This document shows positions 18,022 through 25,993 of a DNA stretch of 64,000 nt, piece by piece. Every line of letters begins with the position of its first letter. The stretch's first letter is position 1. The stretch comes from Candidatus Companilactobacillus pullicola (lineage in GTDB: Bacteria > Bacillota > Bacilli > Lactobacillales > Lactobacillaceae), in assembly GCA_019116025.1 (NCBI GenBank), contig DXCM01000090.1:106542-170541 (forward strand), given 5' to 3'. The notes beneath the pieces were generated by a model. The model saw nothing but the letters and a program-made list of their open reading frames with translations, did no database searches and had not been told where the DNA came from. The translations under genes and the position numbers were made by a program.

Positions 18022-19014
18022 CTACCAACCAATTGTTGTTACTGGTTCTTTTAACATCTTGATCCAAGAATCCTCAGCTTTCATTATCGTCAAAGATATT
18101 CCTTGCATATCAAGCGATGTTACTTGGTTACCTACCTTACTGAACTCAACCGCAATTTTGTCATTTTCAAGTTCAGTTAAAACGTCATTAGCAAAAATAT
18201 ATTGCTCCATTAATGGAGTGGCACCCATTCCGTTGATCAATACTGCAAAATGACCAGTCTGATCCGAAAACTCACCCATAATTTTTTTGATCAATTCATG
18301 AGCTAATTCTTTTGATGGCTGAATCTTCTCAACTGAATAACCACGCTCGTTGTGAATCCCAATGCCATATTCGATTTCATCGTCGCCTAATTCAAATCCA
18401 GGATGACCCACTGCTGGAACAGTTGCGGCATGAAGAGCAATTCCTACAGTCTTAGTACTATCAATAACTTTTTGACCTAGTGCAGCCAAATCATCTAAAT
18501 TCATTCCAGAACGAGCGGCGGCACCAACAATTTTTTCAACCAAAACAGTTCCGGCCACACCACGTTTTCCTTGTGTAAATTCACTGTTTTCAACAGAGAT
18601 ATCATCATCGACAACTATTGATTTAATCTTAATGTCATCGGCTTCAACCATTTCTTTAGCCATATCGAAGTTCATAACATCACCAGAATAATTTTTCACA
18701 ATCAACAAAACACCTAGACCTTGATCAACTGCTTTTATGGCTTCATAAATCTGATCAGGAGTTGGCGAAGTAAAGACCTCGCCGGCAACTGCAGCACTCA
18801 ACATCCCGTCACCAACGTAACCGGCGTGTAAAGGTTCATGACCACTACCACCACCGGAAACGACACCAACTTGCTTTTCTTCAGTGAACTTAGGATCATT
18901 TCTGACAACGGCGGTTGTGCCTTCAATCTGTTTTACTAAATCACTATTAGCTTTCACCAGTCCTGAAATCATTTCAGGAACAATATCCTCAGTATTATTA
19001 ATGATTTTCTTCAT
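18022..19014 (-). CDS. dhaK: Dihydroxyacetone kinase, substrate-binding subunit
   Basis: Binds dihydroxyacetone covalently and passes it to the phosphoryl group on DhaL. GGGSGHEPLHAGYVGDGML (about residues 54-71) is the family core. The substrate-binding His is His 221 in YGIGIHNERG; most characterised DhaK proteins read IHGEPG here, so the loop after the His is changed. The His itself is kept, which argues against the DhaQ regulatory paralogue. 330 residues, normal length. No dhaS/dhaQ regulator gene is adjacent. Confidence 0.93.
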   Translation of the reverse strand: MKKIINNTEDIVPEMISGLVKANSDLVKQIEGTTAVVRNDPKFTEEKQVGVVSGGGSGHEPLHAGYVGDGMLSAAVAGEVFTSPTPDQIYEAIKAVDQGLGVLLIVKNYSGDVMNFDMAKEMVEADDIKIKSIVVDDDISVENSEFTQGKRGVAGTVLVEKIVGAAARSGMNLDDLAALGQKVIDSTKTVGIALHAATVPAVGHPGFELGDDEIEYGIGIHNERGYSVEKIQPSKELAHELIKKIMGEFSDQTGHFAVLINGMGATPLMEQYIFANDVLTELENDKIAVEFSKVGNQVTSLDMQGISLTIMKAEDSWIKMLKEPVTTIGW

Positions 19015-19060
19015 AAATTAATCCATTCCTTCCATTTTCAATCTAATAGTTACGCCATAC

Positions 19061-19873
19061 TCACAGAGCAAATTTTTCAATTGCTAAACCAACACCATCA
19101 TGATTGTTATCGGCTGTTACATAATCACTAGCTGCTTTAGCACCACTAGTAGCATTCTCCATTGCGACACCTTTGCCAGCCACTTTTAACATGGAAATAT
19201 CATTATCACGATCACCCATAGCCATAACTTGGCTCAAGTCAATCTTCAATTTAGCAGCCAATTGTTTGACGGCTTCTCCTTTGTTGACATCCTTGGGAAA
19301 AATTTCTAGAAAACCCACACCAGTCCGTACGACAAAGTAGTCTTTATCAAAGTGTTGATGAACAATTGCGGATATCTCATCCAATTGTTTCTCTTTACCA
19401 TTGATAATGGCCTTAACAATCTCAAAGTCATCCGGTAACTCTTCGGGCTCACGGATATAGAGACCATTTTCATTCTCAAATGCTTGCGTAATAGTATATT
19501 TATCGATCCACTCTACATGACTAGTGTAGGTGTTTCCTTTATCATCGACGACATTGTAATGTAATTGATTCTTCTTAATAAAGTCGACAAATTCACGATA
19601 AAACTGATTTGTCATTGTTCTACAGAAAATTACTTTTCCAGCCATATTTTCAATCATGCCACCACCATTAGTGATCATATATTGGTCCTCACCACTAATT
19701 CCGAGGGTCTTTGCGTAACTTGTAATAGCGTTATGCGTCCGTCCAGAACACAAAACGACTTTAATCCCCTTTTCTAAAGCTCGTTTAATAGTTTCCTGAT
19801 TTTTAGCAGAAATAGTTTTTTCTGTCGTCAATAAGGTATCGTCCATATCCAAAGCAATTAATTTATAACTCAT
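19061..19873 (-). CDS. Cof-type HAD phosphatase (270 aa)
   Basis: A class IIB HAD phosphatase. Motif I is IALDMDDTLL, motif II VVLCSGR, the Lys lies in DVNKGEAV, and motif IV is MGDRDNDISML. The cap domain lies between about residues 85 and 190. It is 47 bases upstream of dhaK on the same strand, which suggests a shared transcript. Its closest relative in this window is 52237-53049 (same length and near-identical layout). Its substrate is unknown; a triose or sugar phosphate is plausible from the operon. Confidence 0.9.
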   Translation of the reverse strand: MSYKLIALDMDDTLLTTEKTISAKNQETIKRALEKGIKVVLCSGRTHNAITSYAKTLGISGEDQYMITNGGGMIENMAGKVIFCRTMTNQFYREFVDFIKKNQLHYNVVDDKGNTYTSHVEWIDKYTITQAFENENGLYIREPEELPDDFEIVKAIINGKEKQLDEISAIVHQHFDKDYFVVRTGVGFLEIFPKDVNKGEAVKQLAAKLKIDLSQVMAMGDRDNDISMLKVAGKGVAMENATSGAKAASDYVTADNNHDGVGLAIEKFAL

Positions 19874-20648
19874 CTAATGCTTCTCCCTCTTTTAGAACAT
19901 ATTTTTCAATTGCCTGACCAACACCGCTATGGTTATTGTCTGCAGTTATCTCATCGCTTGCTTTCTTTACGTGTTCTGGAGAATTACCCATAGCAATTCC
20001 TAAGCCAGCAAATTTAATCATTGGAACATCATTATCCCAGTCACCAATGACCAAAATCTCGTCAGCTTTTATCTTCAAATATTTAGCTAATTTTTTGAGA
20101 GCTTTTCCTTTATTGACCTCCTTAGGAAAGATTTCAATATCTTGCTTGCTAGTTACAACGACAAAGAATTCCTGATCAAATTTTTGATGGAGTAACTTTG
20201 CCGCCTCCAACAATTTACGTTTATGCGTATGCACCATGAATTTCACGATACCCAACTCGTTGTTCAACATATGTTGTTCCATCCATTCTTGATAGGAATC
20301 GTATGAATTTCCTTCTTCATCAATCAAAATATAATTTAATTTATTTTCATTCAACTCACGAGCAACTTTTTCACAAACACTGTTGTCCAATACTTTTTCA
20401 TAGATAATTTCTTTGTCCAAACTTTCAATCAAATTGCCACCGCAATTGATCATGTATTCATCTGAGCCCGAAATACCTAGTTCTTTGTAAGCATAGGCTA
20501 TACCGTCATAGGATCTCCCAGAACTAAGCACAATTTTTACACCCTGAGCGGTAGCCTTAGAAATGGCTTCTTTATTTTTATCTGTAATTTCTTTTTTATC
20601 ATTTAAAAGAGTGCCATCCATATCTAGTGCAATTAATTTATAGTCCAT
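19863..20648 (-). CDS. Cof-type HAD phosphatase (261 aa)
   Basis: A tandem relative of the following gene, which it overlaps by 11 bases. Motif I is IALDMDGTLL, motif II IVLSSGRSYD, the Lys segment EVNKGKAL, and motif IV IGDWDNDVPMI. The GDWDND form, with Trp where Cof proteins usually have Arg/Gly/Glu, is unusual but leaves the metal-binding aspartates. It is probably the first gene of the HAD-HAD-dhaK-dhaL-dhaM operon. Confidence 0.88.
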   Translation of the reverse strand: MDYKLIALDMDGTLLNDKKEITDKNKEAISKATAQGVKIVLSSGRSYDGIAYAYKELGISGSDEYMINCGGNLIESLDKEIIYEKVLDNSVCEKVARELNENKLNYILIDEEGNSYDSYQEWMEQHMLNNELGIVKFMVHTHKRKLLEAAKLLHQKFDQEFFVVVTSKQDIEIFPKEVNKGKALKKLAKYLKIKADEILVIGDWDNDVPMIKFAGLGIAMGNSPEHVKKASDEITADNNHSGVGQAIEKYVLKEGEALDEL

Positions 20649-20699
20649 ACGCTTTTCTCCTTACAGTAGTATCTACTTTTATTGTAATCCTTTACATAA

Positions 20700-20730
20700 A
20701 AAAAGTGGGGCCTATTAGACTCCACTTTTA
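20700..20730 (-). terminator. Terminator of the glycosylasparaginase-PTS-dipeptidase operon
   Basis: AAAAGTGG and CCACTTTT pair across the loop. A minus-strand T run follows (plus-strand A run 20698-20704). Confidence 0.8.
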
Positions 20731-20735
20731 GTTAA

Positions 20736-22043
20736 TTAATTAGTTATTTCATCAATGAGACAATCATAATAAATCTGCATCATCATTAGCCAATCACTGT
20801 ATTTCAACCACTCATCACCTTTATGCGCAATTCCCTTTTGACCAGGGAAAGACGGTCCGAAAGCAATGATATTTGGCATCTCTCTTGCATAGGTTGCTCC
20901 TGTAGTAGTCACTGGCTCCCCATTCAAACCAGTATCTTCTGCATATATTTTCGAGAATCTTTGCATATAAGGTAAGTTTTTATCTTTAACAGTTGATGGG
21001 AAACTACGATTGATCTTTATCTTCATTCCATCCAATAACTGACTCTTCAATTGACTTAAAATCTTTTCTTCAGATATTGTAACTGGATAACGCATTGAAA
21101 TACTGAAACTAATCTCATCTACGCTCTTCTCCAAATCATAGAATGACAATTGAAGTTCCCCTGAATCCTCATCTCGATAATTAAGGCCTAAGTTTTCACC
21201 GTTATACTGATCAGCAATTTTTTCATTGAGCCATTTAAATACATCACCTGTACGACCTGTCAAATACTGATTATTTTTAACCAAAACGGGTAAAACATTT
21301 TCAGCCATATCGGGAGCATTGCTAGGAGCCTTTTTACCATGAAATTCACTTGTTTGACCATTAACCGTTATAGCGGCATAGTCCGGCAAAAAACTATGAT
21401 CAAATACACCATCAATTGAATCAATTTGTTCTAATGATCCATCTTCAATTGGTAAAGTAATTGTCAAATCGACGATTCCTCGTTCTCCGTAAACAATTGG
21501 AAATTTACAATCGGGGGTGAATCCTGCATATGGAGGTTGTTGTTCTTTCAAGAAATACGGAATATCACGACTTCCCATTTCCTCATCTGTCCCGAACATG
21601 ATACGGATTCTCTTTTTTAATGGTAATTGTTGCTTCTTAATCAAATACAAGGCAAACAAGGTTGATAACAGGGGACCCTTATTGTCTAATACCCCACGAC
21701 CGTAGAAATATCCATCTTTTAACGTAAGATCAAATGGAGGATAGTTCCAGTCGTCAACAACATCAACAACATCGATATGTCCTAAAACACCGAAATAATC
21801 TTCAGTCTCCGGACCATATTCGGCCCAACCAACACAGTCGCCAGCTTGGCCAGTTCTAAAACCTAGTCTCTGCGACAAGTCCAGCATATACTCCAGAGCA
21901 CGCTTTGGTCCAATTCCAAATGGTGCTTGATAAGTTTTATTACCATTAACACTGGGAATTCTGATCAATTGTTTAAAGTCGGCCAAAAATTCATCTTTAG
22001 ATTCATCAAATAATTTTTGAAAATCTGTTCTAATTTCTTTCAA
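20736..22043 (-). CDS. M20 family dipeptidase (PepV/Sapep-like)
   Basis: A 435-residue zinc metallopeptidase. The metal site is visible as GVLGHIDVVDVVDDW (His-x-Asp), LDNKGP (bridging Asp), GTDEEMGS (catalytic Glu and metal Glu) and a C-terminal IAHKGDEWLKY (last metal His). It has the long lid domain typical of PepV-like enzymes. It is the last gene of a five-gene operon with a PTS IIC and a glycosylasparaginase, suggesting cleavage of an imported dipeptide-like conjugate. Only about 30-40% similar in appearance to the M20 protein at 43045-44379, judged by eye. Confidence 0.9.
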   Translation of the reverse strand: MKEIRTDFQKLFDESKDEFLADFKQLIRIPSVNGNKTYQAPFGIGPKRALEYMLDLSQRLGFRTGQAGDCVGWAEYGPETEDYFGVLGHIDVVDVVDDWNYPPFDLTLKDGYFYGRGVLDNKGPLLSTLFALYLIKKQQLPLKKRIRIMFGTDEEMGSRDIPYFLKEQQPPYAGFTPDCKFPIVYGERGIVDLTITLPIEDGSLEQIDSIDGVFDHSFLPDYAAITVNGQTSEFHGKKAPSNAPDMAENVLPVLVKNNQYLTGRTGDVFKWLNEKIADQYNGENLGLNYRDEDSGELQLSFYDLEKSVDEISFSISMRYPVTISEEKILSQLKSQLLDGMKIKINRSFPSTVKDKNLPYMQRFSKIYAEDTGLNGEPVTTTGATYAREMPNIIAFGPSFPGQKGIAHKGDEWLKYSDWLMMMQIYYDCLIDEITN

Positions 22044-22060
22044 TACTATTCTCCTCGTCT

Positions 22061-23377
22061 TTAAATATTACTAAAGTCGATATCAACATCTTCTACTTCT
22101 TCGGCAGCGGCCTCTTCATTCAAGTATTGTTTGTCTAGCATCTTGACAAATGGATAGTAGATCAAAACGCCTAATACTAACTCAAACAGTTGCAATACCG
22201 AGCCTGTCCAACTACCTGTCGAGAGCCATCCGGAAATCAATGGTGGCGTAGTCCATGGCAACATAACTCCGTTGGTATAAGGGACCCAGTGCAAGCTAAA
22301 GACAATACCAGAAATTAAAGTATTCAAAACTGGCACAATAATAAATGGAATAGCAATAATAGGATTTAAAACAACTGGCAATCCGAAAATCAATGGTTCA
22401 TTGATACCAAAGATTCCCGGTACAACAGCTAATTTACCTAATTCTCTAATACGTTTAGATTTGCAGACAAACAACATCACGATCAATAGTGACAATGTAC
22501 TACCGCCACCACCATAAGTTGTGAAAATATCAATAAATTGTTGTGTATAGATATGTGGTAGATCAGTACCATTTTGGAAAGCTTTAAGGTTATCTTGTGT
22601 TAAAACGAAAAAGATTGGTGACCAGACACTATTAGTAATAGTTGGTCCATTAATACCAAAGCACCAAAGTAATGATGCTAAGAAGTTATAAAGTAGAACT
22701 GATGGTAATGAGTTACCAACATTCTTTAATGGTGCTTGTAACATTGTGTAAATAAAGTTATAAGCAGTACCAAAATCAGTCAAACTAAAAATAATTCTAA
22801 CTAAGAAAAAGGCCAAAATTACAAAACCACTAGGTAACAAAGCATCAAATGATTCACTTACTGCAGGTGGAATACCGTCAGGCATCTTAATTGTCCAATT
22901 ACGTTTAATTGCAAAACGGAACAATTCAACACTGACTAAGGCCGTAAATAATCCTAAGAAAATACCATTAGGTCCTAAATAAATTGTTTGAACAGCTCCA
23001 ACAGTTTTCTTACCTACTTCAACTGTTGTAGGTGTCATAATTAAAAATGAAACGATGGCTACGGCACTAGCATGAACTGCACGCAAACCACGGTTTTTAC
23101 CATAAGCATAAGAAATACCAAAACATGCTAAAAGACCAGTAAAGCTAAATACAGAATCGGAAACGGCACTAAACCATTCTGTCCAATGTGGACCGAGAAC
23201 TCCTGTCCAAAAGTCGGCCCAACCGGGAATTGGAAAGTTTCCAATCAGCAAGAAAATTGAAGTAACAATAATCAATGGCGTAATAATTAGAAATCCATCA
23301 CGTAGGGAACGTAATACAACATTGTTAGCCAATTTTGTTGCCACAGGCATTAATACTTGTTCAAACTTCTTTTGCAT
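22061..23377 (-). CDS. PTS lactose/cellobiose-type IIC permease without a linked IIA or IIB
   Basis: A 438-residue IIC membrane protein with about ten helices and the signature VVPGIFGINEPLIFGLP (substrate Asn-Glu-Pro). ATG 23377 has AAAGGG nine bases upstream; an ATG at 23386 directly abuts it and is less likely. No IIA or IIB gene lies in the operon. The neighbour upstream is a GrdB-like protein instead. The permease must borrow IIA/IIB from elsewhere or transport without phosphorylation. The C-terminus is acidic (EEVEDVDIDF). Confidence 0.9.
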   Translation of the reverse strand: MQKKFEQVLMPVATKLANNVVLRSLRDGFLIITPLIIVTSIFLLIGNFPIPGWADFWTGVLGPHWTEWFSAVSDSVFSFTGLLACFGISYAYGKNRGLRAVHASAVAIVSFLIMTPTTVEVGKKTVGAVQTIYLGPNGIFLGLFTALVSVELFRFAIKRNWTIKMPDGIPPAVSESFDALLPSGFVILAFFLVRIIFSLTDFGTAYNFIYTMLQAPLKNVGNSLPSVLLYNFLASLLWCFGINGPTITNSVWSPIFFVLTQDNLKAFQNGTDLPHIYTQQFIDIFTTYGGGGSTLSLLIVMLFVCKSKRIRELGKLAVVPGIFGINEPLIFGLPVVLNPIIAIPFIIVPVLNTLISGIVFSLHWVPYTNGVMLPWTTPPLISGWLSTGSWTGSVLQLFELVLGVLIYYPFVKMLDKQYLNEEAAAEEVEDVDIDFSNI

Positions 23378-23392
23378 GAAAATCATCCCTTT

Positions 23393-23917
23393 CTAAAAAC
23401 AATACTCATTTACAAATTCAGTTATATCTTCCTTCTTTACTTTCTTTGAACATAGCTCAATTCCGTGATCGATTGAGTCTGATAATCCGGTCCCACCTTT
23501 CTTAGGCATCTTCACAATGTTTAATTTATCCTTATAATTTTCGATGGTGTCAGCATTCTTTTCTTGAGCAACCATTGCTACTACTGGGATGTCAGAATTA
23601 CTTTCGACTGCATAGCCTACTTCACAAGCCATCTTAGCAAAAGCACTATAATCGTATGTCGGTCCAACTAAAACTACATCCGGTTGCATTTTTTGACACA
23701 TACGTGTGATTTTTCCTTGAACAATGTCTTTGTTAGCCTCATAGTATTCTGTTCCACAGAAAAAAGTTGCCATAATTGAAGAATCCTGCTTCTTCAGGGT
23801 TTTATCAATCGTATCAGCCGCACCCATTGCTAACTTTTTACCACCTAGTTCAGTATCAGCTTTTTCTTTACCTCCCAAACCAGATTGAATTTGATCCAAA
23901 AATATGATCACTTTCAT
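23393..23917 (-). CDS. GrdB-like protein (glycine/sarcosine/betaine reductase B-component domain), no selenocysteine
   Basis: A 174-residue soluble protein resembling the N-terminal part of the GrdB/PrdB family: KVIIFLDQIQSGLGGKEKAD, then MATFFCGTEYYEAN, DVVLVGPTYDYSAFAKMACEVGYAVE, IPVVAMVAQEKN and a late KKGGTGLSDSIDHG. The full reductase subunit is over 400 residues and carries a redox Sec/Cys; this one is short, with no in-frame TGA-Sec signal. It lies between a GntR regulator and a PTS IIC. I cannot give a reaction; the family match is from memory of the GGEEKAD-type motif. Confidence 0.65.
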   Translation of the reverse strand: MKVIIFLDQIQSGLGGKEKADTELGGKKLAMGAADTIDKTLKKQDSSIMATFFCGTEYYEANKDIVQGKITRMCQKMQPDVVLVGPTYDYSAFAKMACEVGYAVESNSDIPVVAMVAQEKNADTIENYKDKLNIVKMPKKGGTGLSDSIDHGIELCSKKVKKEDITEFVNEYCF

Positions 23918-23933
23918 TTTCTTAACCTCCTAA

Positions 23934-24650
23934 CTAATGATGACGATATAAAATATTATGGAAACTGTATTTATCAGATCGATAGTAAGATTCATCATGT
24001 AGAATTGGATATCCATCAGCCGAATATGATGTCGTATGAACTAAAAATGTCGGTTCACCAGCCTTATTATGTAAAAGTTTGCTGATTCGTCCCTCAAGAA
24101 TAACTGCCTCTAACTCTTGACTCGCATATGCAATGGAAATATTTTTCTCAATCATTTCAAATAATGAGGTAGCAGCATTCTCCTTTGTTAAGTTGGGCAC
24201 AAAACGTTTTTGTAAATAAATTTCCTCATGAGTTAACGGTTCTCCATCACCCAATCTTAATCTTTCTAGCTTCCACACTGGTTCATCGCCTCGCAGATGA
24301 AGTTGTTTCTTTACTAAATCAGGGATATTACGTGCTGTCTCCAAATTCAGGACAACCGTTCCTGGTTTCATATGTTGTCTTCGAGCAACTTCACTGAAAC
24401 TATACAAACCATTCAAGCCACTAGAAATCTTTTTAGTTTCCGGTGGCATAACAAAGGTTCCACGGTTACGATCTTTTACAACTAAATCACGTCTTTGTAA
24501 TTCCTCAATGGCTTTTCTAATTGTTAAACGTGATGTTTCGAAGCGAAATGATAATTCATTTTCAGCGGGTAATTTTTGATGAATTCCAAATTCACCATCT
24601 TTGATATCTTTTTCTATCTTATCGGCTATCTTACTGTATAAATACTTCAT
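23934..24650 (-). CDS. GntR-family regulator, HutC/UTRA type
   Basis: A 238-residue repressor-type regulator. Residues 1-70 form the winged helix (LPAENELSFRFETSRLTIRKAIEELQ). The rest is a UTRA ligand-binding domain (LERLRLGDGEPLTHEEIYL, then HTTSYSADGYPILHDESYYRSDKYSF). It lies second in the operon it probably controls. The perfect palindrome GATTGTATATACAATC in the operon promoter fits the known TGTATATACA-like HutC-subfamily site. Confidence 0.92.
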   Translation of the reverse strand: MKYLYSKIADKIEKDIKDGEFGIHQKLPAENELSFRFETSRLTIRKAIEELQRRDLVVKDRNRGTFVMPPETKKISSGLNGLYSFSEVARRQHMKPGTVVLNLETARNIPDLVKKQLHLRGDEPVWKLERLRLGDGEPLTHEEIYLQKRFVPNLTKENAATSLFEMIEKNISIAYASQELEAVILEGRISKLLHNKAGEPTFLVHTTSYSADGYPILHDESYYRSDKYSFHNILYRHH

Positions 24651-24662
24651 AAAAACTTCCTC

Positions 24663-25616
24663 TTAATTTATTGGAGCTTTGATCCTTTTTTCATAAGCAT
24701 CTAACCACTCTTGAGTAATAGGTTCGATCTTGGTCTCATTCTCATCTTCTGGGTGAGCAATATAAATCTTAGGTTCTTCCTTCTCAGTTCCTACGGCAAA
24801 AGTGAACTCAACATTAGTTGCAACTCCCCATTCACCGTTCTTGTTAAGAGCTACCAATGAAAATTCGCCTGCCTTGCCATAACGTTTCTTCAGCTTTTGT
24901 ACAAATGGATAAACAGCTTGGTCACAAGCATCTTGTGGACTCAGTCCTGTACCCATCAAGCGAACAATTTCATAGCACAGACATCCTTTCATAATATCTT
25001 CACCTAATCCAGTTGCTGCGGCTCCACCAATTTCACTATCAGCATAAAAACCATCACCTACTAAAGCTGAATCTCCAGTTCTACCTGGTTTTTTCATAAA
25101 TAGGCCTGATGTTGATGTCCCTACTGAAATAGAACCTTTTTGATCTAGACTCACCATTCCAACGGTATCATGACCATCATATGGGGAGAGATTTTTTTCA
25201 GCTATTTCCTTTTTTCTGTTCTCCCATATTTTCTTTGCACGATCGGTTAGCATGTTTTTTCTTTCAAATCCATTTTGAGCTGCATATTGGGTAGCACCCT
25301 CTCCGACCATCACACTATTAAAATGTTCATGACTTAACTTTTTTGCTACTGAAATCGGATTTTTAATATCACTAATTCCCATTACAGCACCGACTTCAAA
25401 AGTATCTCCGTTCATAAATGCAGAGTCCATTTCTACTAGACCATTAGCGTTAGGCAATCCACCATAGCCAACAGATTTAAAGAATGGATAATCTTCAACT
25501 TCTTTTATGGCTGTCTCAACGGCATCTGAACTTTCTCCTTTATTTTTTAAAAGCTCCATACCCTTTTCCAATCCTTCATATGCCATTCTCCAAGTTCCAA
25601 TCATTGCATATGTCAT
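24663..25616 (-). CDS. N4-(beta-N-acetylglucosaminyl)-L-asparaginase (glycosylasparaginase), Ntn hydrolase
   Basis: Splits GlcNAc-Asn or related beta-aspartyl amides. The 317 residues match bacterial family members. The self-cleavage site is DGHD-TVGMV, with Thr 151 as the new N-terminal nucleophile. Substrate and oxyanion residues are in GTSTSGLF and PGRTGDSALVGDGFYAD. No signal peptide, so it acts inside the cell on imported substrate. First gene of the operon. A plain beta-aspartyl peptidase is the alternative, though the HDTVGM form favours glycosylasparaginase. Confidence 0.88.
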   Translation of the reverse strand: MTYAMIGTWRMAYEGLEKGMELLKNKGESSDAVETAIKEVEDYPFFKSVGYGGLPNANGLVEMDSAFMNGDTFEVGAVMGISDIKNPISVAKKLSHEHFNSVMVGEGATQYAAQNGFERKNMLTDRAKKIWENRKKEIAEKNLSPYDGHDTVGMVSLDQKGSISVGTSTSGLFMKKPGRTGDSALVGDGFYADSEIGGAAATGLGEDIMKGCLCYEIVRLMGTGLSPQDACDQAVYPFVQKLKKRYGKAGEFSLVALNKNGEWGVATNVEFTFAVGTEKEEPKIYIAHPEDENETKIEPITQEWLDAYEKRIKAPIN

Positions 25617-25629
25617 TTTATCACTCCTT

Positions 25630-25643
25630 AGTAAACGTTTTCA
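25630..25643 (-). promoter_or_regulatory. cre site (CcpA) downstream of the operon promoter
   Basis: Minus-strand TGAAAACGTTTACT matches the cre consensus TGWAANCGNTNWCA at 13 of 14 positions. It lies between the -10 box and the glycosylasparaginase start, a position that gives carbon catabolite repression. Confidence 0.75.
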
Positions 25644-25648
25644 TGAAT

Positions 25649-25677
25649 AGTATAATCAGGATTGTATATACAATCAA
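25649..25677 (-). promoter_or_regulatory. Promoter of the glycosylasparaginase operon with embedded GntR-type operator
   Basis: Minus strand: -35 TTGATT (25677-25672), 17-base spacer, -10 TATACT (25654-25649). A perfect 16-base palindrome GATTGTATATACAATC (25660-25675) fills the spacer, so repressor binding would exclude polymerase. Confidence 0.75.
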
Positions 25678-25863
25678 GCAAAACTTTAATCAATCTTTTG
25701 TAAAGAATAATTACAATCAGTCAATTTAATCAAAACTAAACTTTTTTATAAAGAAATTTCCATAATTTCTTAACAAAAATAATTTTTATAACGGCTTATT
25801 TGTCACATATAAAAACACCGTCCTATTAACAATTACAACCTGTTTCAAAATTATTTTTATATC

Positions 25864-25904
25864 AAAAAAGACACGTTCTTAAAAATATAAGAACGTGTCT
25901 TTTT
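25864..25904. terminator. Orphan terminator-like hairpin in the 25617-25993 spacer
   Basis: AAAAGACACGTTCTTA and its complement TAAGAACGTGTCTTTT enclose a short AT loop, with T and A runs on both sides. No gene precedes it on either strand: the plus-strand gene starts at 25994 and the minus-strand operon starts at 25616. It could be a leader attenuator for the guanine deaminase or a barrier. The rest of the spacer is AT-rich and shows no recognised riboswitch. Confidence 0.6.
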
Positions 25905-25993
25905 CCTTATTTAAGCAAAATCCGAACATTTTACTATTTATTTACACAATCATTCATGTTATTCTAAGAACATCAAATTTAAGGAAGTGTTAG

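Noticed and set aside
25700..25990. Purine riboswitch upstream of guanine deaminase
   Set aside because: The conserved junction sequences of guanine/xanthine-type aptamers could not be found; only a simple hairpin is present.
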